Source of the DNA: Juglans regia
Taxonomy: Eukaryota > Streptophyta > Magnoliopsida > Fagales > Juglandaceae
Assembly: GCF_001411555.2 (NCBI RefSeq)
Contig: NC_049905.1
Location: 13,392,586-13,456,585 of the forward strand
Reading direction: 5' to 3'
Length of the DNA stretch: 64,000 nucleotides
Shown here: piece after piece, positions 10,360-23,200 of the stretch
Layout: the number at the start of each line of letters is the position of its first letter
How positions within the stretch are numbered: position 1 is the stretch's first letter
Position numbers and translations under genes: made by a program
The notes under the pieces: model-generated
Told to the model about the DNA's origin: nothing
The model's database searches: none
Seen by the model: the letters and a program-made list of their open reading frames with translations, nothing else

Positions 10360-12320
10360 TTATGATCCTGAAATTTTAAAAATAAAATATACATTCAAGA
10401 TTAGTGATAAAATCTAATTACGACTAAAAGATTTACAAAATGGTTTTCTAATAGCAATTTAATAAATTAATTGATAGAACATATAATCAATTAAACGATG
10501 AAAACAATTTAATAAGCTAATAAAATGTAAATGGATTGAATTTAATAATTAGCGTTCGAACGTATAAATATATGGTCGAACAGACAATTAGTAATGTTCG
10601 AACGTTTTAAACCTGTTCGAACATACAGGTTTACTCGTTCGAACGGACTGGTTAAATAGTTCGAACGGAAAACAGATCTAACTCGGCCATGGCTGAGTCA
10701 ACTCAGCGGCCATGAAAACACCCAAAAAATAATCGATTCCGTGGTTTCTTCGACTAAAAACAAAGTACTCTTCATTTCTAAACATCTTATGATAGATTTA
10801 TGATGTTCTACGATAATTATTGATGAAAAAATCTAATTTAAAAAAAAAAACAAATAAAACCATAAAATTATAAAATAAACGGTAAAATGAGTTAGAAAAT
10901 ACATACCTTTACTTGGGAGGAAAAGTGATTGACGTATGTGCTGATCACGACGGCAGACGGCGGTGAATGTAGTGCGTTCAAACGTTTTCTCGCTTTTTCA
11001 AACGGTGGGGACGGCGGCGTGAGAGAAATCGCTGCCCGCGATAACTTATACGTGCATAACCGTTCGAACGTTAATATTTAACGTTCGAACGTTAATATAA
11101 AAAAGTTCGACCGTTACTATTTGACTTTCGAACGGAAGTTTTGTAAGTTTATTAAAAATTATATTAAATGTATACTATATTTATATTCCTATAAATTATT
11201 ATAATATATATACTATTATAGTAGATTATATATACTGTAATATATAATGTAATATTATAATATATTATAATATATATTATGATAGTAGAATACTTTAAAT
11301 GAAAACATAATAACTTATATGTATTTTTTTATAGTATAATAGTAATATATCATAATACTTTACTATCAAAGTGTTATATATGAGATTGTAATATACATAT
11401 AGTACCATATGATAGCATATGGTACTATATGGTATGAGTTTATACTTAACTAATATATGTCATATTATATATTCCATTATACTTTACCTACTAAAGTTAT
11501 ATATGATATTATACAGCATATATATATAGAGTATAGCTTACTAATATACTATCATCTTATAAATTTCTCTATACTTTATTATGTGACCTTAGTATATTTG
11601 AGGCTATATATATGTGAGTATATATTACTAATACATATGATCTTAATAATATATATGATAGTATAGGTCACTATATATATGATAATATATATTACTATAT
11701 ATACTATATATTTAGTATAGATTACTATATATATGATAGTATATATTACTATATATATGATAGTAGTACAAAACTAATACATATGATCTTATAGTACTTT
11801 TCATTTAATGATGAAAAAAATTATATTTAAACATAAAGGATATGTGTTCGAACGGTACTCGTAAACCGTTCGAACACATATGTTGCGTTTGAACGTATAA
11901 AAAACCATTCGAACGGATTATTGCAATGGCGGGAAAACATCCCGCCAATTAAAGACAGCTGGATTACCGTTTGAACATAATTTGTTATAGTTCGAACGGA
12001 TTATTGCAGTGGTGGAAAAATATCCCGCCAATTAAATTATAGTATCATCTAATATGTCTATATATATTAATGTTGTTCTTTTATTCAAAGGTATAATGAA
12101 AAAAAAATACAAATAAACATTTACAACACCGTTTGAACAGTTAGAAATAAAAGTTCGAACGGTTAATTTTCGAGCGGGAATAAATCAATAACGTTCGAAC
12201 ATACTATTTATACGTTCGAACGTGAAAATTAGGAGGGAATTTTCTCCCGTTTAATATTTTCACGTTTGAACAGTTAGTAAATAACCGTTCGAACATGAAA
12301 TGTTCTGCAAAAACACGACA
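10360..12320. repeat. Internal 5' subterminal zone of the CACTA element with CGTTCGAACG repeats
   Basis: Copies of GTTCGAACG and degenerate forms occur in clusters at 10550-10670, 10975-11140 and 11845-12300. They are separated by an AT-rich block (11160-11800) of TATATATGATAGTATA-type simple sequence. Short direct repeats such as GGATTATTGCA.TGG.GG (about 11920 and 11998) are also present. No protein-coding frame is credible. In CACTA elements such arrays bind TnpA; here the array is displaced 10-12 kb from the left end by the antisense gene and the nested element. Confidence 0.75.
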
Positions 12321-13690
12321 GAACCTCACAATATTGTTTCTCTCCTCCCGTGCGCCGTCTCAGTGTCGTCGCCCGAAGTCCCGAAGTTTACCCCCTTCAC
12401 ATATCAGAGGTATTCTTTCTCAAACTAGCCCCTAAACTCAAAAACATTTTCATCTCACTCCATTATTCTCGGATTACTACTTGTAGGAAAGTTTGTGATT
12501 ATTCTTGGATTATTCTCGGATTATTCCCTTTTCATCTTCAAAAATTCAGGTATTCCTTTTAAAATAGAAATGTATGGTTTCAACTTAATATTTTGCAATG
12601 GTAGAAAGTTGTATGCTTTGAGATTGTTGTTTGTGTTTGTTAGAGTTTGTTATTAATGGAGTTTTCGGCGTTGTTGAAGACGACTGGAATCTGGAATGAA
12701 TACGTTCGAACGGATAATGACATTACATCAATAACGTATACAGAATACAAATAGTTTGGGATAGTTGTAAATTATATGTATTACTAAATCACAAATAATT
12801 AGGACCAACTACCATTTAAATAGTTAATTCTAAATAAATAAAATTAATATTCAAATTAAAATACTACTAAATCTTTAAATTAAAATATAAATAGTTAAGA
12901 TTTAATAATACTTAAATACTTAATTATAAATAAATAAATTGAAGTTTGTAAATTAAAATACTACTAAATCTTTAAATTAAAATAGAAAAAGTTAAGATTT
13001 AATAATACTTAAATACTTAATTATAAGTTAATAAAATGAAGTTTGTAAATTAAAATACTTCTAAATCTTTAAATTAAAATAGAAATAGTTAAGATTTAAT
13101 AATACTTAAATACTTAATTATAAATTAAAAAAACTAATATTTAAATTAAAATCTGGAATAAATCTTGAAATAATACCTACTAATTATGTTTTTGTTGTAT
13201 TGTTGTATAAATAATATGTTTTATTGTTTGACATATATTAGCATATTTTACATTGTTTGTTCATCAAAATAAACCTTAGACCTGTTCGAGAGTTATCAAT
13301 CCGGATGAATGCTTGATTGATAACTCTTGAATTGTCCAGAGTGGACAGTTTGGGATTGTAAGATCATTCTCGCAAACTATAGAATTATATCTGTTGTCGT
13401 CCAACATTATGATTTTGGTAGATTCATCCATTGTTCTCTGGATATGCAGTTTCGGTGATGGTGCAACGACGTGTTAATCGTCAGTGCACACAACCAAACG
13501 AGCATATTTGGAGAACTATGGGGAGATGCTGCAGAAATTTTGTTGGACGTGACAGATAATAGATCATAGGTTGGCGACTATGATCTTACAATCTCGAACG
13601 GGATAGGACCAACTACCTGGTGAAAGGTGGCATACTCATTAATTGATACATGCTACATGGTTGTTTGCTGATGCACACATGATTGTTTGT
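12321..13690 (+). other. Leader and intron region upstream of TNP2
   Basis: A short GC-richer block (12340-12410, with CTCTCCTCCCGTGCGCCG) resembles a 5' untranslated exon ending near a CAGAG|GTATTC donor-like site. It is followed by AT-rich DNA with a tandem repeat and then the TNP2 start near 13707. Exon assignment is an inference from composition and position. Confidence 0.4.
12853..13150. repeat. Tandem repeat, period 97 bp, about three copies
   Basis: The word AAATTAAAATACT(A/T)CTAAAT recurs at about 12853, 12950 and 13047, always followed by GTTAAGATTTAATAATAC. That gives an exact 97-base period with a few substitutions. It lies in the putative intron upstream of TNP2. Confidence 0.85.
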
Positions 13691-13706
13691 AATGAATATG
13701 GTCGGC

Positions 13707-16700
13707 ATGGATAAGAGTTGGATGAGAGTTAGCGATCGATTGGATCAGAATTACAATGTATATGCTGAAGGTGTTAAGAAATTCTTGGAGTTTGCATTGG
13801 GTACATGTGATAGTGATGAGCGTATCAGATGCCCATGCAGAGAATACAGGAATTTGCGTTCTCATAAGATAGACTTGGTGAGAGAGCATCTGTTTGTCAA
13901 AGGTATTGATAAGGGTTATACTGATTGGGTCTTACACGGCGAACCATATCCAACTTCATTTGAGGCTCCACATGAAGAAGAAGAGATCGATGAAGATGTA
14001 CAACTAGAGATTGTTGGAGATGATTACGATGAGGATATGGAGGAAATGTTAGGTGACATCGGTGCGGGAATGTTTATGGATGAAGGTGACACGGACACAC
14101 CAAGCTCAAATGATGGGGGCCATAACACTTTTGCACGCTTGTGGAATGATTCACATCGTGAGCTATATCCAGGATGTAGAAGACACGGTAAGTTGTCGTT
14201 TACCGTAAGATTGCTTCACATAAAATCAATGTGTCGATTATCTATTAAGGCAGTCAATATGTTACTTGAGCTGTTTAAAAAGGCACTGCCGACAGACAAT
14301 ACTTTACCTCGTAACTTCTATGAAGCAAAAAAGTTGAAACGAGGACTCGAATTTGATTACAACGTAATACATGCATGTAAGAATGACTGCATATTATTTT
14401 GGCGAGAAAATGAGCAGTTGAACGAGTGTCCTATATGCCAAGAGTCAAGATGGACATCGGACAAGGCAAATGTTCCGCAAAAGGTCGTACGCCACTTTCC
14501 ATTGATACCTAGATTACAACGATTATTTATGTCATGCGCAACGGCTGTAGATATGACATGGCACTCATCAGACAGAGTAAGGAACGATAATATTTTGTCA
14601 CATCCTGCTGACTCCCAGGTGTGGAAGGAATTTGATCAGGAACACCCATGGTTTGCTGAAGAACCGCATAATGTAAGACTTGGGTTGGCAACAGATGGAT
14701 TTAATCCTTTTGGGAACATGAGTACTAGTCATAGTACTTGCCCAGTTGTACTTATGCCGTATAATCTACCACCGTGGAAGTGTATGAAATATCCATATTT
14801 CATGATGAGTTTGCTCATCCCAGGTCCGAGATCACCGGGAAATAATATAGACATACACTTACAGCCATTGATTGCAGAATTGAAAGATTTGTGGGAGAAT
14901 GGGGTTGTCACATTTGATTCGTCAACAGGCAAGTCGTTCAAGATGCATGCTGCGGTGTTGTGGACAATAAATGATTTTCTAGCTTATGGGAATTTGTCAG
15001 GTTGGAGTACTAAAGGGAAAATGGCATGTCCAACTTGTAACAAATATACTAAATCTGAATGGCTAACGTACGGGAGGAAATTATGTTTCATGGGTCATCG
15101 TCGATTTTTACCTGGTGACCATAGATGGCGTGGAAATTCTAGAATGTTTGGTGGAACTGTTGAATGGGGCCAACCTCCACCATATTTGTCTGGCGAAGAT
15201 GTACTTGCACAATTTATAGATGTTGGTTGTAATGAATTTGGTAAAAAATAACGAAAGAGAAAACGAGCTACGAATGAGTTGAATTGGACAAAGAAGAGTA
15301 TATTTTTCGAACTCCCGTACTAGTCGAAGTTAAGTTTGCGACATAGCCTTGATGTTATGCATATTGAAAAAAATATTTACGAATCCGTATTGGGAACATT
15401 GATGTCAGTTGAAGGAAAAACAAAGGATACAATAAACTCAAGGAAGGATTTGAAGCTGTTGGGAATAAGACGGGAAATGCAGTTGCAAGAAAATGGTTCA
15501 TCTGTCTACATGCCGATTGGGTGGTATACATTGTCAAGGAATGAAAGGGTTACATTTTGTGAGTGGCTAATGAAGATCAAATTATCGGACGGTTATGCCT
15601 CGAATCTAACAAGGTGTGTGAGAACAAATGATTGGAAAATAACTGGATTAAAAAGTCATGATTGTCATGTTTTCTTACAGTCTATCTTGCCTATTGGTAT
15701 CCGTGGGTACTTGACCAGAGATGTGCGCGTGGCTTTGACTGAGTTGGGTGCATTTTTTAAAGACTTATGTGCTAGGACGTTGAATGTAGAAGCTTTGGAT
15801 CGAATGGAACGAGAAATTGTCATAATATTGTGTAAGCTAGAAAGTATTTACCCACCGTCATTCTTCAATGTCATGATTCACCTAGCCGTTCATTTGTCAT
15901 GTGAGCCTCGGCTTGCAGGACCAGTTCAATATAGATGGATGTATCCCATTGAACGATTTCTTGGAAAGTTGAAACGTACAGTGGGTAACAAGGCCCGTCC
16001 AGAAGGATCAATTGCAGAAGCATATATTGACGTAAGTGGCATACCTTCTGTTCCAAATATTTCCACGGAGTTGACACTCGGTTTGATCGGCCAGAAAGAA
16101 ACTTTGATGTTGACCGAGCAAGACAACGGAATATATTTTCTGTGTTTTTCCAACAAGTTTGTCCAATTGGTGCAGTGCGTGGTTATGACTTGTGTGGAAG
16201 AGAGTTCGAGAAAACTCAGTGGTACGTGCTGAACAATTGTCCTGAGATAAAGAACTACTTGAAGTAAGTTTTAACTTTTTCTTAATTTAAATTGCCTCAT
16301 TACTTTTAAAAAAATATAAATATAAAATATTTGTGGTAATCATCAATTTCAGTGATCATATTAACGTGCTCAAGGAACTAGGAGAAAATGATATAAACCA
16401 AAAACATGAAGAGGAGTTCCTGAGATAGTTTGAAGAACGGGTAATGAAATTACATATGCATTACTCAATAACAAATGAAAAAATATTAATTTCAATTTTG
16501 ATATAGTATATGCTTTACTCAATATGAAGGTTGTACAAATGCATGTGAATAATCCAAATGATATATTTGATGAACTGTATGCATTGGCGCGTGGCCCATC
16601 GCGACGCGCTGCTCGATATTCTGCATGTATTTCTCGGAGAAATAGGTATCACACACTGGATCGAGATTGTTATAGGAAAATCTAAAATAGTGGTGTCCTA

Positions 16701-17255
16701 GTCGAAGGAAGTCATGATGGAGAAAATATTGATTTATATGGGGTTATTGCCGATATAATTGGAATGAAATATTTGGGAGAGCTTGCGGTGTATCTGTTTA
16801 AGTGTGATTGGTGGGATTTAAGCAATCCTCGTACTGGAGTCCGTGATGATGAATATTTTTTGAGTGTTAATACATCAAAAAAATAGTATGAAGATGATCC
16901 TTTTATTTTGGCTTCTCAAGCATCTCAAGTGTTCTACTTAGATGATCCGAAGTTAGGAAATCAATGAAGAGTAGTACAAAAATATTCTCCAAGAAATATA
17001 TATGATGTTATCCCTCAGGCGGAAGGATAAGATGAAGAAGAAGATGACTCTTCTACTCAATAAGCATACCAAGAGAGTCAACCCGCCTTAAATTTGTTTG
17101 TGGATTTAAGCCAGTATGAGATGATTCCATTAAATAGAGAAGATATTGAGGCTGAAATTGTTGATGCGACAGTTGAGGAAAATGTTGAATCATCTGAAGT
17201 ATCTACAGATGATGAGAGCAAATTGTCAAATGAAACTGATACAGATTCTGATTGA
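13707..17255 (+). pseudogene. TNP2-type CACTA transposase (TnpD homologue), inactivated
   Basis: Begins MDKSWMRVSDRLDQNYNVYA, the transposase-associated N-terminal domain (residues about 1-80, with CPC and HLFVKGI words). The Transposase_21/TNP2 core follows, with a zinc-ribbon-like CPIC (241-244), LATDGFNPF (Asp330), PYNLPPWKCMK, and WTINDF (Asp423) before CPTC (441-444). Asp330 and Asp423 are candidate catalytic acidic residues. After an in-frame TAA (15249-15251) and TAG (15321-15323) the same frame continues as LDVMHIEKNI and the DUF4218 region with GPVQYRWMYPIERFLGKLKR. A frameshift lies near 16033, a likely intron at 16265-16352, a third stop at 16426-16428 in the next exon, and a DUF4216-like C-terminal region runs on to TGA at 17255. 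The enzyme would cut at the CACTA ends, but this copy cannot make it. The start at 13707 is chosen by homology; two upstream in-frame ATGs (13692, 13698) also exist. Confidence 0.9.
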
Positions 17256-17328
17256 CCAATTATGTGTTAACATTACACTTGATGACAAATATTTTACTTA
17301 TTGAATCATGTATCAGTAGTTTGAAATT

Positions 17329-18853
17329 ATGCCGCCAAAGAGGAAGGAAGTTCGCAACCCATCTCCACCTGTTCCTAGCTCTCCTTCAGACTCACCATTG
17401 GAGATTGATTCTACAGAACAAGGTAAAAATCTAATACACATAAAAGTTATTAATTAAGGTCCTATAATAGACATATAAATGAAATTGATTACAATGTTAT
17501 ATTTTATAGAATCTACAGTACAATCTCATCAAGGTCGAGGCACCACTAGTGGGGTGACGTTGGAAAAATATCGGAAGGTGGGTAAGATCAAGGTTAACAT
17601 TCCTGACGAACATACCGGGGGTGAAGGACAACCAGCAGCTTGGCTTGCATCGCATGTGGGTGCTCTTACACGAACTTACGCACCTTTGGCAACGACTTCA
17701 TGGAAGAAAGTCTCCCAAGATGTTAAAGAGCTTATCAAGAAGCGTTGTTTGGTAATGTTTAAAACATTGATTTAGTAGAATAAATTTCTATATTTTACTT
17801 AAATTTAGAATATTATAAATGATAATGTGTTTATGACTATTTTTTTAAGGATGATTTCGAATTAAATTTTGGTCGGAGAGAGGAGCGTAAGACTGTGGAA
17901 GAGCTTATGGGAAATGCATTCCGCAAATATAAGGCGAGGTGTCATGAGCATTATAATAAGTTTGAGAAGAAGGAAGATGCATGCCAACATCCTTTCCAGG
18001 ATGTCCGACCTTCTGAGTGGGAAAAACTTTGTGACATGTTTGAGGATCCATCATATCAGGTATAATGAAATTTAATTATTTTACTTGTCCTATATGTCAT
18101 TTCGCTTCATAATATTTTCAATTTCTTTGCAGGAGCGAAGTTCTATAAACAAAACAAATAGATCAAAATTGAAGATTAATCATCATGCAAGCTCAAGATC
18201 TTTCCAACGCCTTTCTAAGAAATTGGTATTGCTATTTTTTTTATTGGATACAGTTAATTATTTGGATGAATCATAATGACTTTATATCTTAACACATTTA
18301 TTGTAGCAAGATTCAGATACTAATTATGATCTGACAAAATTATGTGTTGCATCGCACACTGATCGTAATGGAGAGTGAACTCATCCTAATGCCCGTGAAA
18401 ATTATGTAAGTATTATAGCCTGTTTTAATTAAATATATTAGAATATTTATGACGATATTAATTCTTTATCTTATATATGTCTAGGATAAAATGGTTGCCC
18501 TACGTGCTGAATCTGAGTCAGATCAAAATTCCTCAACAAGTGATATTGAGATTTTTACACAAGTCCTAGGTCAACGTTCAGGATATTTGAGGGGTTTGGG
18601 TCGTTGTGTAAAGCCTGGTCCCTCTTCCTCTTTTTCTGGGAATGCATCTATGACTTCTATAGCGCTAGAGAATGCGAATTCTAGAATCGAAGAATTGACT
18701 GCAAGGCAGCATGAGTTAGAGGCTCAATTGGTAAAACAAGCAGATATGGAGATGCGCCTCAAACAACATGAAGAACAACAAGAAGAATTCAGAAGACAGA
18801 TGCAACTCCAAATGCAGCAGCTTATGCAACAGTACAGGCCTCCAAGCAACTGA
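17329..18853 (+). pseudogene. TnpA-like second CACTA gene, six exons, one nonsense codon
   Basis: Six exons can be read with GT..AG borders and continuous phase: 17329-17422, 17510-17751, 17850-18059, 18133-18225, 18307-18405 and 18485-18853. They total 369 codons including the stop. The product starts MPPKRKEVRNPSPPVPSSPS. Its middle (GVTLEKYRKVGKIKVNIPDE, then SWKKVSQDVKELIKKRC) is of the Transposase_24/En-Spm second-protein type. Its end has FTQVLGQRSGYLRGLGRCV followed by a Glu/Gln-rich coiled coil. The only lesion found is a TGA at 18376-18378 in exon 5. This class of protein binds the subterminal repeats and brings the ends together. It is better preserved than the neighbouring TNP2. 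Confidence 0.85.
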
Positions 18854-19596
18854 TGGCTTTTTACGTACAGATTTTGGGATTATCTATTAATTATGTACGA
18901 ACAATGCCCGTCTCGACTGTTATTCATTTAGTTTGCGCTTATTATAACACTTTTATTAGTGTTAAACAGTTTCTAATGTATTTTTTCAAATAGTATGAAT
19001 GTCTATTTAGTTTTCTATTATTGATTTAAATTAAAGAGATTTCGTTCGAACGAACATAAAACGTTCGAACTCTATGTAACGACAATAGCGTTCGAACGTA
19101 AGCATAATGTTCGAACGAAATTTATGTTCGTAGAGTTCGAACGATCACACAACGTTCGAACGTAAATAATTTCAGTCCTGTTCGAACATAGCCTATACCG
19201 TTCGAACCCATATACCGTTCGACCTGACCATTTAATGTTCGAACACAAAGACAATTCACAACGTTCGAAAGAATTCATGTTTGTTCGAACATATTTCGAA
19301 ATCGTTCAAACACGTCATTACTGTTCGAACTTAAAATTTTTTCCGTTCGAACTATTTTCTGGGAAGAATTTTAACCCTGACAAAAAAAAATTTCGTTCGA
19401 ACAGTTTCCGTCAATTTTGTCCCAAAAGAAATTTTTTGGGACGAAATGGTGATTGTCGTCCCAAAATACCTTTTGGCACAGTGATATTGGAACGACTTTG
19501 GGACGAATTTTTTTTGTCTCAAAAAATTTTTTGGGACGAAATTGGGATATTTTGGGATAAAAATTTTTGTCCCAAAATACCCTTTCTGTTGTAGTG
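18854..19596. repeat. CACTA right subterminal zone and terminus
   Basis: After about 170 bases of AT-rich DNA, CGTTCGAAC motifs in both orientations recur from 19040 to 19410. Inverted GGGACGAA / TTCGTCCC words follow, and the terminus GTTGTAGTG ends at 19596. The following ACA repeats the three bases before the left terminus. Confidence 0.87.
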
Positions 19597-19599
19597 ACA

Positions 19600-20278
19600 T
19601 AATGTTTCAGCCAATAAAGAAAAATAACATCACTCTGCAATCAACAACCCCTGTGTACGCCAACCTCAATTCAATTTAAAAAAGATGGTAGCCGTTAAAC
19701 AAGAGATTCGGAACTGGGCAATCAAAAGAATAAAGACACCGAAATTAATATAAATAAAACGGCTTCCAAGAGCTATTAACACACGAGCCCAGAACTAGTA
19801 AGACATAAAGTGACAAAACTAATGATAAAAAACTTTCAACCCCACAATGGTCAAACATAATTTTTTCTTTAAAAATACGTAGCTAACTCTATAACGTACA
19901 GTAACTCTTGAACCATTAAAGCTATTAATGAATTAAGAATAAAACCACGTTAATGACCCTTCTCAATTCAAATGCCACCGTAATAGCACTAAAAAAAAGT
20001 TACAAAACAAACTCTATTTATTCAAAAAAGACCAACTGACAGTGAGCCGCGAGTTGGATTTGGAGGCTAGGCTTCGAGAGAACTGAAAAGGTAAGAACAA
20101 ATCTATATTCGGTCGGTTTAACACCCGAAGAACAAACCCGATACTAGCCAGATTGAGGAACCGACTTTATAAGAATCAGACACATGCCGCTTCGGATCGA
20201 TTACACTGGCTCACTCAAGGTCACAGAACATATCCACATAATGTTCCTCATCTTTTTTTTCCCGAAGAACATAGAATG
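19600..20278. other. Intergenic DNA downstream of the TNL gene, nothing recognised
   Basis: AT-rich sequence between the CACTA right end and the 3' end of the TNL gene. It may hold the TNL 3' untranslated region. No repeat or coding feature was recognised. Confidence 0.4.
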
Positions 20279-23200
20279 TTACAATGCCTCCTTCTTTTTC
20301 ATATAGCCGACAAATTGCCGATGGAAATCTGAATTAGAAGATCCCGAATGGCCAAAAGGAGTAATGCAATTAAAGAACTTTGAATTAGCATCATCTGGAC
20401 ATATTAAATGCAATCCGCATTCTTTCACTTCTACTTTTTCAAGACTCTTGGAAAAATACGGATGCCAGCCAGTTTCAAATGAAATCCTATTGACCTTCCG
20501 TATGTCCAATAACTGCAAAACCGCCGGTATATACACCCAGAATCCAACTCGCTTACCAAAAGAGACGTTCAAGGGAGGAGTTATTAATCTGCAATCCAAA
20601 CAATCATATTCCTCACAATATTCTTCCGTCTCAAACTCTAATTTAAGCCTCACCTCTGACCTGCTTGTAATCCATCCCTTGTATAAAGAAGAAATTGAAG
20701 CATCTTCCCAATGAAGGGAAAAGAATTGATCAGAATCACAAACAATAAAAAAAGCACACCCCATCTTCGGATTCGTATTAGCATCCAAATCTATCTTTAC
20801 AGATGAGCCATTACTTTTATGCTGGACCCACTCTGGAATATGGAATCCTAACGACCATCCTCTTATCATCTTCTGTAAAAACAACCCCAAAAAGAGATAT
20901 AAATTGCAGCAAAAATAGAGCATTTCTCTATTTGTAAAATGAAATCCTTTTTTATTAAAGCCTTTTTCTGACGTATTTTATTTGTTTCTATAGAAAAGAA
21001 CGAGAGAGACACACTGACTCACCAAATCGTCGTCTAAAGCCGAAACAACTCCACCTGCCATGTCTAAAATATTTTCTCCTTTGCTGTCAAAATCAATGTA
21101 CGCTGCTTCTACGTAATCATATATTCCTTCCTTCTGATATTCTACAAGTGATCCGATATCAAAGATGGGATCTCTTGATTTAAGTCGCATCGACTTGCAT
21201 CCTTGAAGATGGAACCTACGGATGCTCTTGGGCATTAGATTGACAGATGGTATTTGTGTTATAGCAGTTTCCTCTGCCCAAAGATCAGTCAGGCATTCCA
21301 AATTACTCAGGTCTGGTAACTTCTCAAGGCTTGTACATTTGTCAAGTTGCAATTCATTTAATTGTTTTAGACTTCCGATGGATGGGTGGACCTCACACAA
21401 GCTTCTACAACCTTCCAGGTATACTCTCTCAAGATTTGGGACTCCAGTCAAATCTGGTATTTCAATCAAGTTCTCAGAATAACTCAGATCAAATACCTTC
21501 AAATTGTCTAAAACCTGTTATAAACAAGTAGTTAATTGGATCAAAATATAAATATATTAATTTGTTTGGAAAATTAACGGGGGACTATTAAGAAGAAGAC
21601 GTATTTATACGAGTGAGGAACTTACCATCGACCCCTTCCATAGTTGTTTGATACGGCTGCCAGGCATCCTTAGTACAGTAAGATTTTCAGGTTGGAAACT
21701 GCTTGGCAAGGATTTCGAATGATATCCAGGCCACTCTAGGTATCGCAACTCATTGGTTGGCATGTATTTTAAGGGTTTTCCATGCCATTTTAAAGTTCGA
21801 GATTGATGAAATTTAAAACATCTCAATTTTCTCATCTTTGACAATGCTTTGCCGTTGAGTCTCCGAAATTTCGTTTCAGGACAAAAATCCACGACTATGG
21901 CTTTAGTTGCATCAGTTCCCTGGTAACCAAGAACAACAGGTTAACAAGAATTAGGATGAAAATATACCTTTCTATATTAATATCTACACTAATCAACTTA
22001 CAGTATCATTCTTCAGTACGTGATAGAGATCCTCTACACGAAACAGTCTACTACGTCGTCCAGGTTCTTCAGGGCATTCGCGGCGAACTATTTCCCTGCC
22101 CAGTTCTTTTAGCAAATCATGCATGATCAACGTTCCCTTATATGCTTTGCTTAGGAGGGACTTCTCGACGAGAACATCAAGGTCGATGCGATAATGACCA
22201 AATCTTTCTAATAACATCTCAGAAAATATGTGCTCATGTCCTCCGTAGAAACACGCCATATCCAAAAATAACTCTTTTTGCAAATCCTGCAGCCCATCAA
22301 AACTTATTTGAAGTACATCCATAATTTCTGGATTTGGAATTGCTTTTAGTTTATCTCTCTCACTTGTCCAGGCATCTATTGTTCTCCCAAATAAGAAGGA
22401 ACCTAAAACTTTTAGAGCTAAAGGAAGGCCTTGAGCATAATTCACAAAGTCCATAGATAGATCCTTGTAATTGTCCCTTGGATGGGTTTGCTCGAAGGCT
22501 GACAAACTGAAGAGTTGCAAAGCTTCAGTAGTTTCAAGCTGCTCAACCTTATAGATATCATTCACTCCATGTGTTTTCAACAGATGACTATCTCTGCATG
22601 TTATAATCACCCTACTCCCTGGACCAAACCAATCATGACTCCATAGTGCCATTAATTGTTTTTCACTATCCACATCATCAAGGACGATAAAAACCTTCTT
22701 ATTACGCAGCATGTTTCTTATCACCTTGATTCCCTGGTGATGATCCCATACATGTATTTTTTCTTGCATGATTGTAGAAAGGAGTTCTTTTTGTAAAGAA
22801 GCTAGATCACGAGCAGTAGTAGATTTTTCTCTAATACAAGAAATAAAGCTGCTTCCTTCAAATCGACAATTAGAATTAGAAACTCGATCATAAATTATTC
22901 GGGCCAGCGTTGTCTTACCAACACCACCCATCCCATGAATTCCTACAAAGCGAACATCGTTCGATTCCATATCCAATAACTTCATCATTTCTGTAACACC
23001 CCGTATTTTAGTATATTTTTTGTGTATTTTTAATTGAAAGATTTTTTTGTTATTAATTTAAAATTTATTTTCTTGTTTTAAAATTGTTAGATTTTTAGTT
23101 GTGTTATTTTTATGATTTTTTTTTTAGTTTACAAAAATTATTTTTGAAGTGCTTTCTCTAAATTAATTTTTTTCATGTTAATCACTGTGTTTGAAATATT

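Larger units (their letters stand above)
594..19596 (+). mobile_element. Composite CACTA (En/Spm-like) DNA transposon, about 19.0 kb
   Basis: The left end reads CACTACAACAAATTTG and the right end, reverse-complemented, reads CACTACAACAGAAAGGG. Both are followed by a short TTTTGGGAC block, giving an imperfect terminal inverted repeat. The 3-bp flanks are ACA on both sides (591-593 and 19597-19599), as expected for the 3-bp duplication of this superfamily. Both subterminal zones are dense in the palindromic motif CGTTCGAACG, the kind of repeat bound by TnpA-type proteins. Inside are a TNP2 gene and a TnpA-like gene on the plus strand. The element is decayed: TNP2 has at least three stops and a frameshift. 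It is also rearranged, because a 1.67-kb left-hand segment is present twice with a second CACTA-like element nested between the copies. Confidence 0.88.

Noticed and set aside
10550..12310. Regularly recurring short palindromes that could suggest a CRISPR array
   Set aside because: The units are 8-10 bp, irregularly spaced, in both orientations and lie inside a plant CACTA element. There is no uniform repeat-spacer structure.
13653..13889. Minus-strand frames opposite TNP2
   Set aside because: They are antisense shadows of the transposase coding sequence.
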